Source: Gryganskiella cystojenkinii
Lineage: Eukaryota; Mortierellomycota; Mortierellomycetes; Mortierellales; Mortierellaceae
Direction: 5' to 3'
Length of the DNA: 13,093 nucleotides
Assembly: GCA_015852425.1 (NCBI GenBank)
Contig: JAAAIG010000494.1
Coordinates: 8,000 to 21,092, forward strand
The notes under the pieces are model-generated. The model worked only from the letters and a program-made list of their open reading frames with translations. It had not been told where the DNA came from and did no database searches. This document shows positions 1-9,594 of this stretch, one piece after another (the first letter of the stretch is position 1; each line of letters begins with the position of its first letter). A program made the position numbers and the translations under genes.

Positions 1-219
1 CGCCTACTTGCTCCCTCAGCCTCCAACCTTCAGCTTCGATATACCTGCTCCTTCTTTGACCACGACTTTCTATCCGTCCAACTTCGCCCCTTTAGAGAGA
101 TAGCGCAAGGACGAGGGCTATGGCGATTCAACATCTCCCTTCTCCGCCAACCGGAATTCTTCCCATTCCTTACCCATGTCAATGACCGCTCAGCATCAAA
201 AAAAAAAAAAACGAGTTAA
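1..219 (+). pseudogene. LINE endonuclease C-terminal fragment
   Basis: Frame 1 is open from the first base to a TAA at 217-219. It contains FDHDFLSVQLRP followed by GRGLWRFNISLLRQPEF. This matches the usual end of the apurinic-type endonuclease domain in LINE ORF2: an SDH motif, then a G-x-W-x-FN-x-SLL segment. The first residue of the SDH motif reads F here. The frame ends just after a run of 14 A (198-211), so slippage or a small indel in the run may have broken it. The start of the domain lies left of the window. Confidence 0.7.
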
Positions 220-497
220 ATCGGTATGCATCAGCGACGCCTCCAATGGATCGAGTTGGTGGCGACATCCTTTCAAAAGAATGCCCACAACCTCCTACTC
301 ATTCAGGATGAAATCGTGCCATAGAGCAGGAACTCGATATCTTGACAGGGGAGCTAAAAGATGGCCTTCTGATCTGGTCTGGACTGGACGAAGAAAGGAG
401 AATGAAGCACACAGTATTTCCATCGCTCCTTTAATCAACACCGAAGACGTCGTTTCATTCCCCACTCGTAGACCCAGCACGCCCGGACACTCCTCTT

Positions 498-1284
498 GAT
501 GGAGCAGATGAAGAGACATACACCCCATCCTTCTACGTCAACCTCTACACCCCTGACAACACGGAACCAGAAGCCATGGCACAGGCGCAAGCCCGCGTCC
601 TTCAGCCACTACGCGATCAGCCAAAGCTCACAGCAGTTGACCACACCCTCCTCCTTTCGCCTATGAGAATGGATGAGCTGCTTGAGATTACGAAACACTC
701 ACCCAAGGGCCACTCTCCTGGAGATGACGGGATCCCCTTCGAGCTTCTCTCTCTATTACTAGAACACGGTGCCACCGTTAATCTCCTCCTCCGAGTACTG
801 AACGGTGCCTTGTCTGATGGGCACTTCCTGAATATCGGTGGCGTACGGTTATGAAGGAGACCCATCTCGACTTGCCAACTGGCGACCACTGTCTCTCATC
901 AACTGCGATGCAAAAGTTGTCTTTTTTTTGACCATGGCCATTGCCAACCGCCTCAGCACCATCTTCCCTTGTCTCATCCACCCCTACCAACATGGCTTAT
1001 CTGGGTTCGGGCCATCGCGGACAACGACTCATACTATCATGCATCATGGACCATTATATAGGGAAGAGCACAGTGAGATCGGCGTCCTTTTGGACCAGGA
1101 GAAAGTCTATGACAGGGTACACGCAGGGTACATGGATGCAGTCCTCCCTGCCTTTGGCATTTCAGAGCAGTTCATCCGCCTTCTCTCAGACCTTTTCTAT
1201 GGTACTCAAGTCTCGCTAAACCAGGCGCTAAACATCGACAAGGAAACCCACTCTCGCCGCTACTATTCAAACCTGCAACACTAA
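498..1284 (+). pseudogene. LINE reverse transcriptase fragment with frameshifts
   Basis: This segment holds the N-terminal half of a LINE reverse transcriptase. It starts with a typical pre-RT linker (TPSFYVNLYTP), then the SPGDDGIPFELL block in the first open stretch. Frame changes near 840-860: the sequence just before DPSRLANWRPLSLIN is garbled where a K-x-GD motif is expected. Motif A reads LLDQEKVYDRVH, with V where A is usual (EKAYD). Near 1230 the frame changes again, and motif B RQGNPLSPLLF lies at 1236-1268 with N where D is usual. Similarity stops about 15-20 nt later, before motif C. The + strand open frame 838-1284 ends in TAA, but that end is not the native one. Confidence 0.82.
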
Positions 1285-1865
1285 GGAAGGACCGATGACT
1301 GATCTTTGTAACACGCAATCAAAAGATAAACTCTAATACTGGCATGCAGGGGTAATTTGATCATGGGTTTATCTACCTACAAAATTTGACGTAGCTTTGT
1401 ATCTTGTATTCAACATGGTCAAGACTTTGCTATAAATGCCTCATAGAAGATGGAGAAATATGCCCTGCAGAAGGGAAGAAAAATATTTGAGTGTCAACTC
1501 CAATGCAGCTGTGTGAGTTTAAATCTTAAAAGTGGGCGGATCCTAGTGATTTTCAACTTCTCTCGTTTTCACTTGGCAATGCGCATAATTTTGCTTCGCC
1601 TTTGTACTTTTCTTCTATCTCCCAATCCCAACATCTCTGAAATTCTTCTTCTCTACTCTTACCCAATACGAGACATCTTCTCAAACACATCCCATCCCAC
1701 ATTTTGCTCATCAACGACAATACACTCGTCGCTCCGACTCGACACAGCACAAGAGCTGTAAGAGATAACCCCTTCTCACTCGCACATACGATGGCGAAGG
1801 TATAGCATATTCATGCCCTCACACATTCCCCAGGTCTCTTATTTCTTTTAGCTGTCATCAACAGA
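1285..1865 (+). promoter_or_regulatory. Upstream region of the ZNFX1-like gene
   Basis: No gene is supported in these 581 bases. A TATAAA sits at 1431-1436, but it is about 430 bp before the ATG, so it is a weak promoter candidate. From about 1590 to 1780 the + strand is pyrimidine-rich (CT tracts), which is common just upstream of fungal transcription starts. An ATG at 1791 is followed by a poor donor-like GTATAG at 1800. Open frames here (1450-1761 +, 1553-1750 -) show no family similarity and look like chance. Confidence 0.4.
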
Positions 1866-4800
1866 ATGCCTCACCATGGACAAAGACACCCCAGTCTCGC
1901 CTATCTGCATGTGGAATTTGATCCACCCGGTGTGGAATCGGCAAAAGGTCCGCGTCACGACAATGATCTCGTCCAGATCAAGGACATAAGGATCGTGCCT
2001 ACACAAGCCGAACTGACGTGCGAACGACCTCCTTTCCTTCCGTCCAACGACGTGCCTGGAGCCCCGCATCACCTTCCTCCAGGATGGCCACGACTGCTGG
2101 ACATACATTTTCGTCTGAATCGGGAGGATATGATTGACCAACTCCGCCAGGGTATCGTCCTCTTTCTCCAGGCATTGCATAAGACAATACCTGGCAGACG
2201 AGGAGATCTCTTCACTCGCAAACGACTTCGCCAGCTCGTAGGTGAAGACGTGAGCGTCAACGCATATGGAAACATCGAGTTACAAGGTATCAATATCAGC
2301 GACCAGCTCCGAGGATCCATCCGAGTGTCGTTTGATCAGCCACCACAGATCAAAAATCAACCAGAGAAAAAAAAGCGCAAAATCTTTTGGGAGAATTCTA
2401 GGAGACGCTTGATAAAAAACTCTCTAGTGTGTTTCATCTACCCGGCAGGAGGACAAGACGGTGTTCGCGTTCGGGATCCCATTAACGGAGAGCTTCGTTT
2501 GTCCCTTGGCATTATCCACTCTAAGGATATTGATGAGATGGCCAGGGATGCAAAAAAGGCTGTAGTTCACGTTACAATGATTGACAATGCCGATTATTGT
2601 CATCTCGTCCGTGCTGTCAAGGAAAGAGTCATTTCCTCACAGGATATTTTCATGGTGGAGTCGCTGGGTGGTTATTTTGAGTCATACCGCCACATTCTAC
2701 GATCACTTCAGATGCTCGAACCTGTCGCCATGCCCTTTGGCAAGTACCTTGCACCCACGGAGGAACAGTCAACCAGAGGCTCTGCTACTGTCATCACTCC
2801 TCCTCGTTATGCCATGGCGCCAGGTTTTGAGTTCGACTTGAGTGTTCTTCTGCGTACAGGGCGTCGGGGTAACCTGTCCCTGAACGTGAGGGACTTTGCT
2901 TCCCAACAGAGGGCTGTCGCAGCCCTCCGTGCTTATTCGATTACTGATGACACCCAGTCACAGGCATTGGTTAACTCGCTCTGTCGTGAAGTTGCGTTGA
3001 TCAGTGGGTGAGTATACCGTCATGATATTTAATAGCTGCCTATTGAAATTTATCTCTTACAGTAGATCTTCTGTAATCTCATGGCAAATCTTGCTTTTTT
3101 GTTGCATAATTTAGACCTCCCGGCACAGGCAAAACCACAATCGGCGTTGACTTGATGCGCGTTCTGGTTCACAATGCTGCGCGCATGCGATGCGGTCCAA
3201 TTCTCTGTATCTGCTACAGTGACCATGCCCTGGATCAGTTCTTGACGCACTTGCTCGGTAAAGGCATCCATAGTTTAGTCCGCATCGGATCGCGCCCATC
3301 TGAACGGTCTGAACAACTCCGACATCATAACCTTTACGAATTGGTTGACCAGAAAACTTGGACTCGTTCACAGAAAACAGCGCGTAACAAGGCCCGCAGT
3401 GACTGCGAAAAAGCTGCTCAGAGCTTGAAAATGGCCGACCAGGAGCTGCAGTCTCTTCAACTATCAGTGGCAAGCATCCTTCAAGTTGTTGGAAAGGACA
3501 GTGAAGAGCAACATCAAAGCCTTAAACATGGCCATTGCAAGGGCACCGTCGATCATCAGCTAAGGACCATTGAGGACAACTACCTGCTGTGGTCCTCATG
3601 TGACGACCTCAAGCTGATACAGAAAGAGAATGATAGTAGGAAAAAGAAATGGAAAAACGACAAGTCTGCGTCTTCCGGCCGTCCCATCCTCCTTCCTCTT
3701 CCCAGTACTGCCAGGTCGCTCAATCAACTCCGCCAAGCCGATCTCTGGACGATGTCTCGGTGGGAGCGCAAGCAACTCGTAGAATTCTGGGTTAACGAGG
3801 TGAAAAGGGAGATCCAAACTCGTCATACTGAGCTAATGGAAAGGATGAAGGACTCCTCTCAGGCTGTGGAGGATGTGTATGACACAGTCCGGCAAGATAT
3901 CTTGAGCAACGCTCGCGTCATTGGTGTGACAACATATGGTGCTGCCAGGGTAGGGCGACTTTCGGTTCAACACAACCAATCGGAATATAGACGAAAAACT
4001 CTAGAATATCTAACAAATTCCCCTCTCCTTATCAATACTTATTTATGTGTAGCACCAAGCACTAATCACCGCATTGAGGCCCAAGATCGTCATTTGTGAG
4101 GAGGCAGGGGAAGTGCTTGAGTCGCATATTTTAACAGCTTTATCTGAATCCACGCAACACTTGATTCTAATCGGCGACCACCTTCAGCTCCGACCCAAGA
4201 TTTCTACCTATGAGCTGTCCTCAGAGTCACACCCCGGCCAACAGTATAATCTCGATCGATCGCTATTTGAGCGTCTGATCAACACTGCCAAAGTACCCTC
4301 GTCCCTTCTCACAACCCAGCGACGTATGAGGCCTGAGATTTGTGATATGGTTCGCCACACACTCTATCCAAAACTTGTCGATGGTGGAAAAGTCCTTGAG
4401 TACCCCAATGTGTCAGGCATGGCATCAAATCTCTACTTCATGAGTCATTGCCATCCCGAGGACCAACGTGATCAATACCTTGCCCTATCTGCTTCCAATA
4501 CGTTCGAGGCCAAGATGGTCGAAGCACTTGTTCAGCACCTTCTCAAGAACGGATACAAGCAGTCGAGTATTGCTGTTCTGACCCCTTACATCAACCAGCT
4601 CACAAAGCTCCGGGACACGCTGCAGGGTACCGCCGAGTTGGCATTTGATGAGCGTGATCAGGAGCAACTAAATGACATGGAGGACAAAAAACACATTACC
4701 ATCAACTTTGTAAACAGTCAGTCTTCCGACGATCGCTTGACTCTCCGTACAATTGATAACTATCAGGTAATAACCATGTTCGCAAGACTTATAGAGTCTA

Positions 4801-7669
4801 TTTCAAGATGCTTGTTGTTCTATTGACTTACTCACATAATGTTGCTCTATATTTACATTAGGGCGAAGAGGCAGACATCATAATCGTCTCCCTTGTGCGA
4901 AGCAACACTGAGAAGGACGAAGAAGGTTGGTCGCCAACCATTGGCTTCCTCAGGTCTCCCAACCGCACCAGCGTCCTTCTCTCACGTGCCAGGCATGGCA
5001 TGTACCTGATTGGCAACGCTAGTCTGATGAACCAGCCTAAAAATGGCATATGGCCAAAGGTCATGACCGAACTCGGTATAAACGATCGCATCGGTCCAGG
5101 TTTCCTATTGAGATGCCGTAACCACCCCGACTCTGAGATTCCGCCAGCCACCGCGCCGGAGATTTTCAAGCAATTCATGCCTAATGGATCTTGCACGATG
5201 CGCTGCCTAATGCCCCTACCGTGCCGCCATAAATGTCCACGAATGTGCCACTTCGATGACCTTGAACATCTACAATCCATGTGCCAGGAGCCATGTACCC
5301 GCGTTCTTGGGTTGTGCGGCCACACCTGCAGCAAGAAGTGCAGAGAAGACTGTGGTAACTGCCAACTATTCATCGGTACTGTGATTCTTCCGTGCGGTCA
5401 TAAGCTGGAAAATGCCTCCTGTGCTCAGGGGAGGAATCGACAAATGATCCAGTGCAAGGTGCGAGTCAATAAACGCTTGCCTCGCTGCGAGTACATGGCC
5501 GAGATGGATTGCCGCGACGACGCCAGCGAATTCCAGTGTAAGGTGCGAGTCAAGAAACGCTTGCCTCACTGCGTGCACATGGCTGAGATGGACTGCCGCG
5601 ACAACGCGAACGATTTCCATTGCAAGGTGCAAGTCAAGAAATACCTGCCTCGCTGCGAGCACATGGCCGAGATGGACTGCCGCGACAACGCCAACAATTT
5701 CCAGTGCAAGGCCAAATGCGAAACGACCCTAGAATGTGGTCACATTTGTCCCAGGAACTGTCTCGAATGCCAATCGACCTCAACCATGGCTGTAAGGTAC
5801 AAGGCTCTTCTTCCCAACACGAAGATTAACCGGACAGTACATGGTGTCTGTCATCAACGGTGTATGACGACCCTCCACTGCGGACACATCTGTGAGGCAC
5901 CGTGCCACCTGAAAAGTGACTGCCCACCATGCAAAAAAAAATGTGAGATGTCTTGCTCCCATAACAAGTGTAGCCTCAACTGCCAGACTCTGTGCTCCAT
6001 CTGCTGCGAACCTTGTGCTTGGACGTGCTCGCACAAAGAGGATTGCAAATTGCCCTGTGGTGCTCCATGTTTCCGACTACCTTGCAATCAACGCTGTCAG
6101 GAGACGCTTCGATGTGGCCATCAATGTCCTTCTCTCTGTGGCGAACAATGTCCTCCAGCCATATACTGCGTCGAGTGCAAGAGTGACCCAAACACCATGA
6201 AGATGGTCGTCGATCTTTTCAAGAAAACACCCTTGGGCAGCGTCAACGTCAGCGAAGATCCAATCTTAGTCTTGTCCTGTGGGCATGTTCTGAGCATGTC
6301 TTCTCTTGATGATCACATGAGCATAGGGGACTACTACGCTGGCGACACAAGCGGGATTGCAGGCACCACCACTTTTGTTAGGGCAAAACCTCTGCCTAGT
6401 AGCCAAGTCTCCATGATTGGCTGTCCCACTTGCGACTCTCCCATCGTTGGGCTAAAGCGATATGGCCGTCGTATTAAGTACGCTCAACTCACCGTGCGCC
6501 TCAAGAGGTTTGAGAAGGACCAAATTACTAGCTTATCCAGAGCTGAGACAATGTTCAACGAAACTCTGTACCTGACCCAGAGGGCGCTCCCAGCACACTT
6601 GAACAGTATCTCCAGTCTCGTGAATACCTCCGCTCAAGAGTACGTCGAGAAGAATCTGCAGGCGATCTGGCGGATTTTCTCCAGTTCTACGTCCTCTAGC
6701 GATCCCGCAACTTCCTCCAAGCAACATGAGGACAATCCTCGAAGAGTGCGTGGCAGCTTTACATCAGATGGCTACTCCTTGTTGAACAGCGACATCAGCT
6801 CTATTTTCTACGTGTATGACATTCCTGGAGAGCAAGGCCAAATATGGCTGACTCTAATTGAGCCGGTCTTGCGCGCCCTCAAGACATTCAATGAGGTTCA
6901 CAAGCAAGCAGTCAGGTCACCAATTCATGAACTATTCCAAGGCGCTGACACCACGCATTTGATGGAGGAATGTGCTCGTGAATGTGGTCTCCCACTCGAT
7001 GGCAAGGCCGGCTCGTCTTATGTGCAATCAATCCAGGGCCAATTCAATGTACTGCTGCTGGTCTTGCATGCAGCGATGCAAGTCCTCGAAAAAATCAGTC
7101 TTAAAGTCTATCATGATCACCCTTCGGCATCTGGATGGTACAAGTTCGTTGAGGACCTACTGCAGTGTTGTGTCGACCACAGTCACATCCTGTGTGACGC
7201 CGCCAGGAAGGGCAAGTACCTTCGCCTGGAGATAAACACCAAGTTGAACGTGCTCGACCTCTACCTGAGGCACATGCAGTTGCTTGGCTATCATCCATTC
7301 GATAGGTCCAACGCTCTTCAAAAGCAAAAGCGAGAAGATATTATCAATGACGTCTTGACACTATTCAACGGCACCCTCGAGGATATCATTTACAGACCTA
7401 ATATGGACCCTTGGACAGATTTCGTGCCCAAGACCAAACACTACAAGGCGGTGCAGATGGAGAGTGCTCGCAAGATTGCATTGGGTGAGCAGCGAAAGTC
7501 TCCTTCGGAAGTGGTAGAGTTGGAAATCTTCCGCACCAAGCAGACAGAGTTTAGGAGGGCCGGCCCTTGGAACCGTTGCCCCGATGGCCACTCATACGTC
7601 GCTGCCAATAGTAAAAACACCACGCAAGAGTTGGCTTGTCGTGACTGTGGTGCGTGCATCAGAGGCTAG
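1866..7669 (+). CDS. ZNFX1/NFX1-type zinc-finger SF1 RNA helicase (four exons)
   Basis: Predicted join is 1866-3007, 3115-3949, 4053-4766 and 4862-7669, giving about 1832 residues. Frames agree at each junction and every junction restores a helicase motif. Order of parts: a fungal-type N-terminal region with the HFRLNREDMIDQLR block near residue 81; a KKKRK cluster at 168-172 (possible nuclear signal); Walker A GPPGTGKT at 381-388, completed across intron 1; motif Ia CYSDHALDQFL; a helical insertion; motif II ICEEAG around 673-678; GDHLQLRP at 700-707; QRRMRPEI; NYQGEEAD around 895-902, completed across intron 3; LLSRARHG ending near 943; an array of Cys/His NFX1-type fingers from about 1010 to 1330; a degenerate RING-like Cys pair region; a helical C-terminal region; and an RZ-type finger at 1798-1832 (C1803, H1807, C1823, C1826). 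The family includes animal ZNFX1 and S. pombe Hrr1, which act with RNA-dependent RNA polymerase in small-RNA silencing. The same role here is inferred. No inactivating lesion is seen. The start at 1866 has A at -3 and is the first useful in-frame ATG. Confidence 0.92.
3008..3114 (+). other. Intron 1 of the helicase gene (phase 2)
   Basis: The donor GTGAGT at 3008-3013 follows ...ATC AGT GG. The acceptor TTTAG ends at 3114. Splicing makes GGA and yields an unbroken Walker A motif (G-PPGTGKTT). A second, pyrimidine-rich acceptor CTCTTACAG ends at 3062 and would define a 55-nt intron. Using it gives a TAG stop at 3112-3114 before the Walker A lysine. Confidence 0.88.
3950..4052 (+). other. Intron 2 of the helicase gene (phase 0)
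   Basis: The donor GTAGGG follows the AGG codon ending at 3949, and the acceptor GTGTAG ends at 4052. A CTAAC branch-point candidate lies at 4010-4014. Splicing joins VTTYGAAR to HQALITALRPKIVICEEAG, the expected approach to motif II. The donor is not a perfect consensus, but the frame and homology leave little alternative. Confidence 0.8.
4767..4861 (+). other. Intron 3 of the helicase gene (phase 0)
   Basis: The donor GTAATA follows CAG (Gln) at 4764-4766, and the acceptor ACATTAG ends at 4861. Splicing gives TIDNYQ-GEEADIIIVSLVRSN, the standard motif V region of this helicase class. Reading through the intron would end the protein at a TGA just past 4820. Confidence 0.9.
5450..5701 (+). 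repeat. Three in-frame 84-bp tandem repeats in the zinc-finger region
   Basis: Units lie at 5450-5533, 5534-5617 and 5618-5701, each exactly 28 codons (residues 1094-1121, 1122-1149, 1150-1177). Each unit carries CKV(R/Q)V-x-K-x-LP-x-C and MAEMDCRD, and ends in F. A fourth start, QCKAK, follows at 5702 and leads into the next ordinary finger. By eye, neighbouring units differ at about 11 of 84 bases (near 87% identity). Many differences change amino acids, but the Cys residues and the MAEMDCRD core stay fixed. The usual family layout has one such segment at this place, so two extra copies appear to have been added by tandem duplication. Confidence 0.93.
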
Positions 7670-7930
7670 ATGCGTCGGCTCAGCGCGGACAATGAGCGTA
7701 AATATGGACTTTTCAGCGCATTCAATAGTGGGTCTTGATCGGGCATATTTATTGTCGATGGAAGAGTGTGGTCGTTTACGAGATCGAAATTCATTAATAA
7801 TACCCAAATCTGACTGTTAACTGTTTGAAGTGAAAATGTCTAGAGTCGAACGAGATGTTGAAGCAAGCTTAATTATTCTACTTGAAAAAAAATGGAAAAG
7901 TACCTCATCTAGGACGTGTGCGAATTGTCT
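7670..7930. other. Convergent 3' intergenic region
   Basis: This 261-bp spacer separates the stop of the helicase gene (+) from the stop of the secreted-protein gene (-). It is AT-rich from about 7780 onward and has a run of eight A near 7885. No perfect AATAAA is apparent for the + gene; ATTAATAATA at about 7792-7801 is the closest. No gene is supported here. Confidence 0.5.
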
Positions 7931-8527
7931 TTAACTAGAACTTTTGGGGAATCGGCGGGTAGAGGCCAATGAAGCCACACCAATGGCTACATCCGCAGCA
8001 TAAATATTGACATTGCCCCAGAAACCAGAATTGGTAACGCCAGCAACTAACGTAGTGAGGGCATCGCTAAGAATGGCATCTGGCACTTCATGAATCCAAG
8101 AATCAAAGAGCGAGATGGAGAGGTAGCCTGTAACGGATTTTCCCGCCACCTCAGGGGTGGTGACCTCCTTTTCTTCATAATATCCCCAAGTTGAGCTCTC
8201 CAAAGGGTGGTTCTCAAAGGATTGCAAGACATTGTATGCCTCATCGTCAAAATAGGTGGACATGATTGCGCCAATCAGAGCACGACCATAGTAAGTCACT
8301 CTGTGAAACGGCGTAACAGAAAATTCTGGTTTCACGGGGCGGGTTTTGGGTAAAATCTTGCGTGAATCCTCGGACACAGCCACTTTTCCGACTCTAATGG
8401 GCATATCCACAATCGATGCTAGGGCTTGGTTACTGCCGGACGAATTGGCATCACTGGGGATGGGGTTTGCGGCAACAGTGAAAAGCGTGACCGTGGCAAC
8501 AAGAGCGGCGAGACGGAAGAACCTCAT
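7931..8527 (-). CDS. Small secreted protein, cysteine-free, paralogue A
   Basis: The protein has 198 residues, with ATG at 8527-8525 and TAA at 7933-7931. The N-terminus MRFFRLAALVATVTLFTVAA is a classic signal peptide, with likely cleavage after A19-A20 (V-A-A). The mature chain contains no cysteine. A possible N-glycosylation site is N28-S-S. The core at about 91-125 reads TYFDDEAYNVLQSFEN, then YYE and TPE, and a DA-x3-DALT segment lies near 150-158. The same core pattern occurs in the protein at 10293-10883, so the two are paralogues. I do not recognise the family. Extracellular location is inferred from the signal peptide, and any effector-like role would be speculation. An upstream in-frame ATG at 8611 was not used because it lies inside the predicted 5' UTR intron and would bury the signal peptide. 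Confidence 0.85.
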   Translation of the reverse strand: MRFFRLAALVATVTLFTVAANPIPSDANSSGSNQALASIVDMPIRVGKVAVSEDSRKILPKTRPVKPEFSVTPFHRVTYYGRALIGAIMSTYFDDEAYNVLQSFENHPLESSTWGYYEEKEVTTPEVAGKSVTGYLSISLFDSWIHEVPDAILSDALTTLVAGVTNSGFWGNVNIYAADVAIGVASLASTRRFPKSSS

Positions 8528-8529
8528 GA

Positions 8530-8630
8530 CTGTTTGAAATGTGCAGTGAAAAGTTGGATGAGGATTAATGATCATAAGTACAAGTGTATATTTTTGTTGC
8601 CTGTCTTCCATCTTTGTGGCAGATACTTAC
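8530..8630 (-). other. Predicted 5' UTR intron of paralogue A
   Basis: On the minus strand a strong donor GTAAGTAT starts at 8630 and an acceptor AAACAG ends at 8530, two bases before the ATG (TC-ATG). The 101-nt length fits the other introns in the window. The companion gene at 10293 has an intron in the same place, just before its ATG. Confidence 0.65.
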
Positions 8631-8701
8631 TTGCGAAGAGTGAGGATCTAGTGGTAAAACTGTTTGTTTGTGTCTTATTGTAGGTTTGGGGCATCGCAGG
8701 T

Positions 8702-8709
8702 ATTTATAA
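8702..8709 (-). promoter_or_regulatory. TATA box of paralogue A
   Basis: On the minus strand the sequence reads TATAAATA, starting at 8707-8709. It lies about 75 nt upstream of the predicted 5' UTR donor at 8630. That leaves room for a transcription start about 30 nt downstream and a short non-coding first exon. Confidence 0.6.
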
Positions 8710-9594
8710 GAAAATATCCAGGTACAACCCGTTGGCTTTCGCGAACTCGGAACACCAGCCAGGATTATTTCCAATGCTTAGCGACTGAGCAGTTGATAAT
8801 TGCAATTGAGTCAAACTCAATAACAGTGTATTTGAAGATACAAGTCACTTGTATCTCGTGGCACGCATTGTGTAAACAGGTTCATGGTTCTATCCCGACT
8901 TCGTCCACAGATGTAAACATTGTTTGTATCCAGGAATACGCTCAAGAATAACAACAGATCCACAGATGGTCCCAACGCAGCTGCGGAATGCAGGCGCGAT
9001 TTTGTCCTTCCAGACAAGTTGATGTTTGAACGTTGTGGACCAAATGTATCCCACATCTATCCCGATCATCCTTGTGTAGAATCACGAAGCTTATTTGTTG
9101 ACGTTGACAAATGATTCCACGTTCCTGGGTTGGTCTACTCAAAAACAGTGATTTTCGGACATTTGGACATATAAAATTCCGTGTGTAACGGTAAGACTGA
9201 AGACAATTGCTTGTTTTTTGATTTCTTGTGCAAACTAAATCTGATCCTACTTTGCCTAACCAAAATAACGAGCATCGGATAAACGGAGTTTCGCTGTCAA
9301 CTTTGTGGAACTCAGGGTGCTCCTGTGTGTATACAAGTCGAAGAAAAAACAAATGGGCGCCATGTTGTTGGAGAGTTGGCGTATATTTTATCTTTTTTTG
9401 CGTTACTCCCTCCCTTCTCGCACCATAAACCCACCGATTTCAAACTCCCATCAAGACCGCCATTCCTTCTGAGTTTGTTGCTGCTCATCGTAAGCAGAAT
9501 TTTGTGAGCGCAAGCAAATGTACCTGCATTTGGCGTTACACGAGCTTCCCGATTTTCTGGGTTACTCCCTGCGGCTTGCATAGTTCGTGCTACC
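8710..9594. other. Intergenic region between divergent secreted-protein genes (left part)
   Basis: I see no supported gene in these 885 bases. Several open frames of 64-136 codons on both strands (for example 8942-9352 minus) show neither a recognisable domain nor fungal splice structure. A short imperfect palindrome with TTTGT/ACAAA arms around a TGACGT core lies near 9096-9113 and could bind a factor, but that is unsupported. No tRNA-like fold was noticed. Confidence 0.4.

Larger units (their letters stand above)
1..1284 (+). mobile_element. Degenerate LINE (non-LTR retrotransposon), truncated at left edge
   Basis: This is a relic of a LINE-type element encoding an endonuclease and reverse transcriptase. 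Coding traces fall in order but in different frames: endonuclease tail (frame 1, 1-219), then a linker and RT N-terminal part (frame 0, about 498-854), central RT (frame 1, about 855-1230), and RT motif B (frame 0 again, from 1236). Recognisable pieces are the SPGDDGIPFELL block, LANWRPLSLIN, LLDQEKVYDRVH (motif A region) and RQGNPLSPLLF (motif B). The YxDD catalytic motif, the C-terminal part and the 3' tail are absent. With at least two frameshifts and a missing catalytic centre, it is inactive. The left end lies outside the window. I see no target-site duplication or 3' poly(A) tail. Confidence 0.88.

Noticed and set aside
1791..1799. ATGGCGAAG as a possible short first exon of the helicase gene
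   Set aside because: The following GTATAG is a poor donor and no downstream AG gives the frame of the ATG at 1866.
1848..2187. Minus-strand open frames over the start of the helicase gene
   Set aside because: They are shadows of the + strand exon, whose translation has clear family similarity.
8528..8611. Upstream ATG at 8611 extending secreted paralogue A by 28 residues
   Set aside because: The extension lies inside a predicted 5' UTR intron with consensus GTAAGT and AG, and it would place the signal peptide internally.
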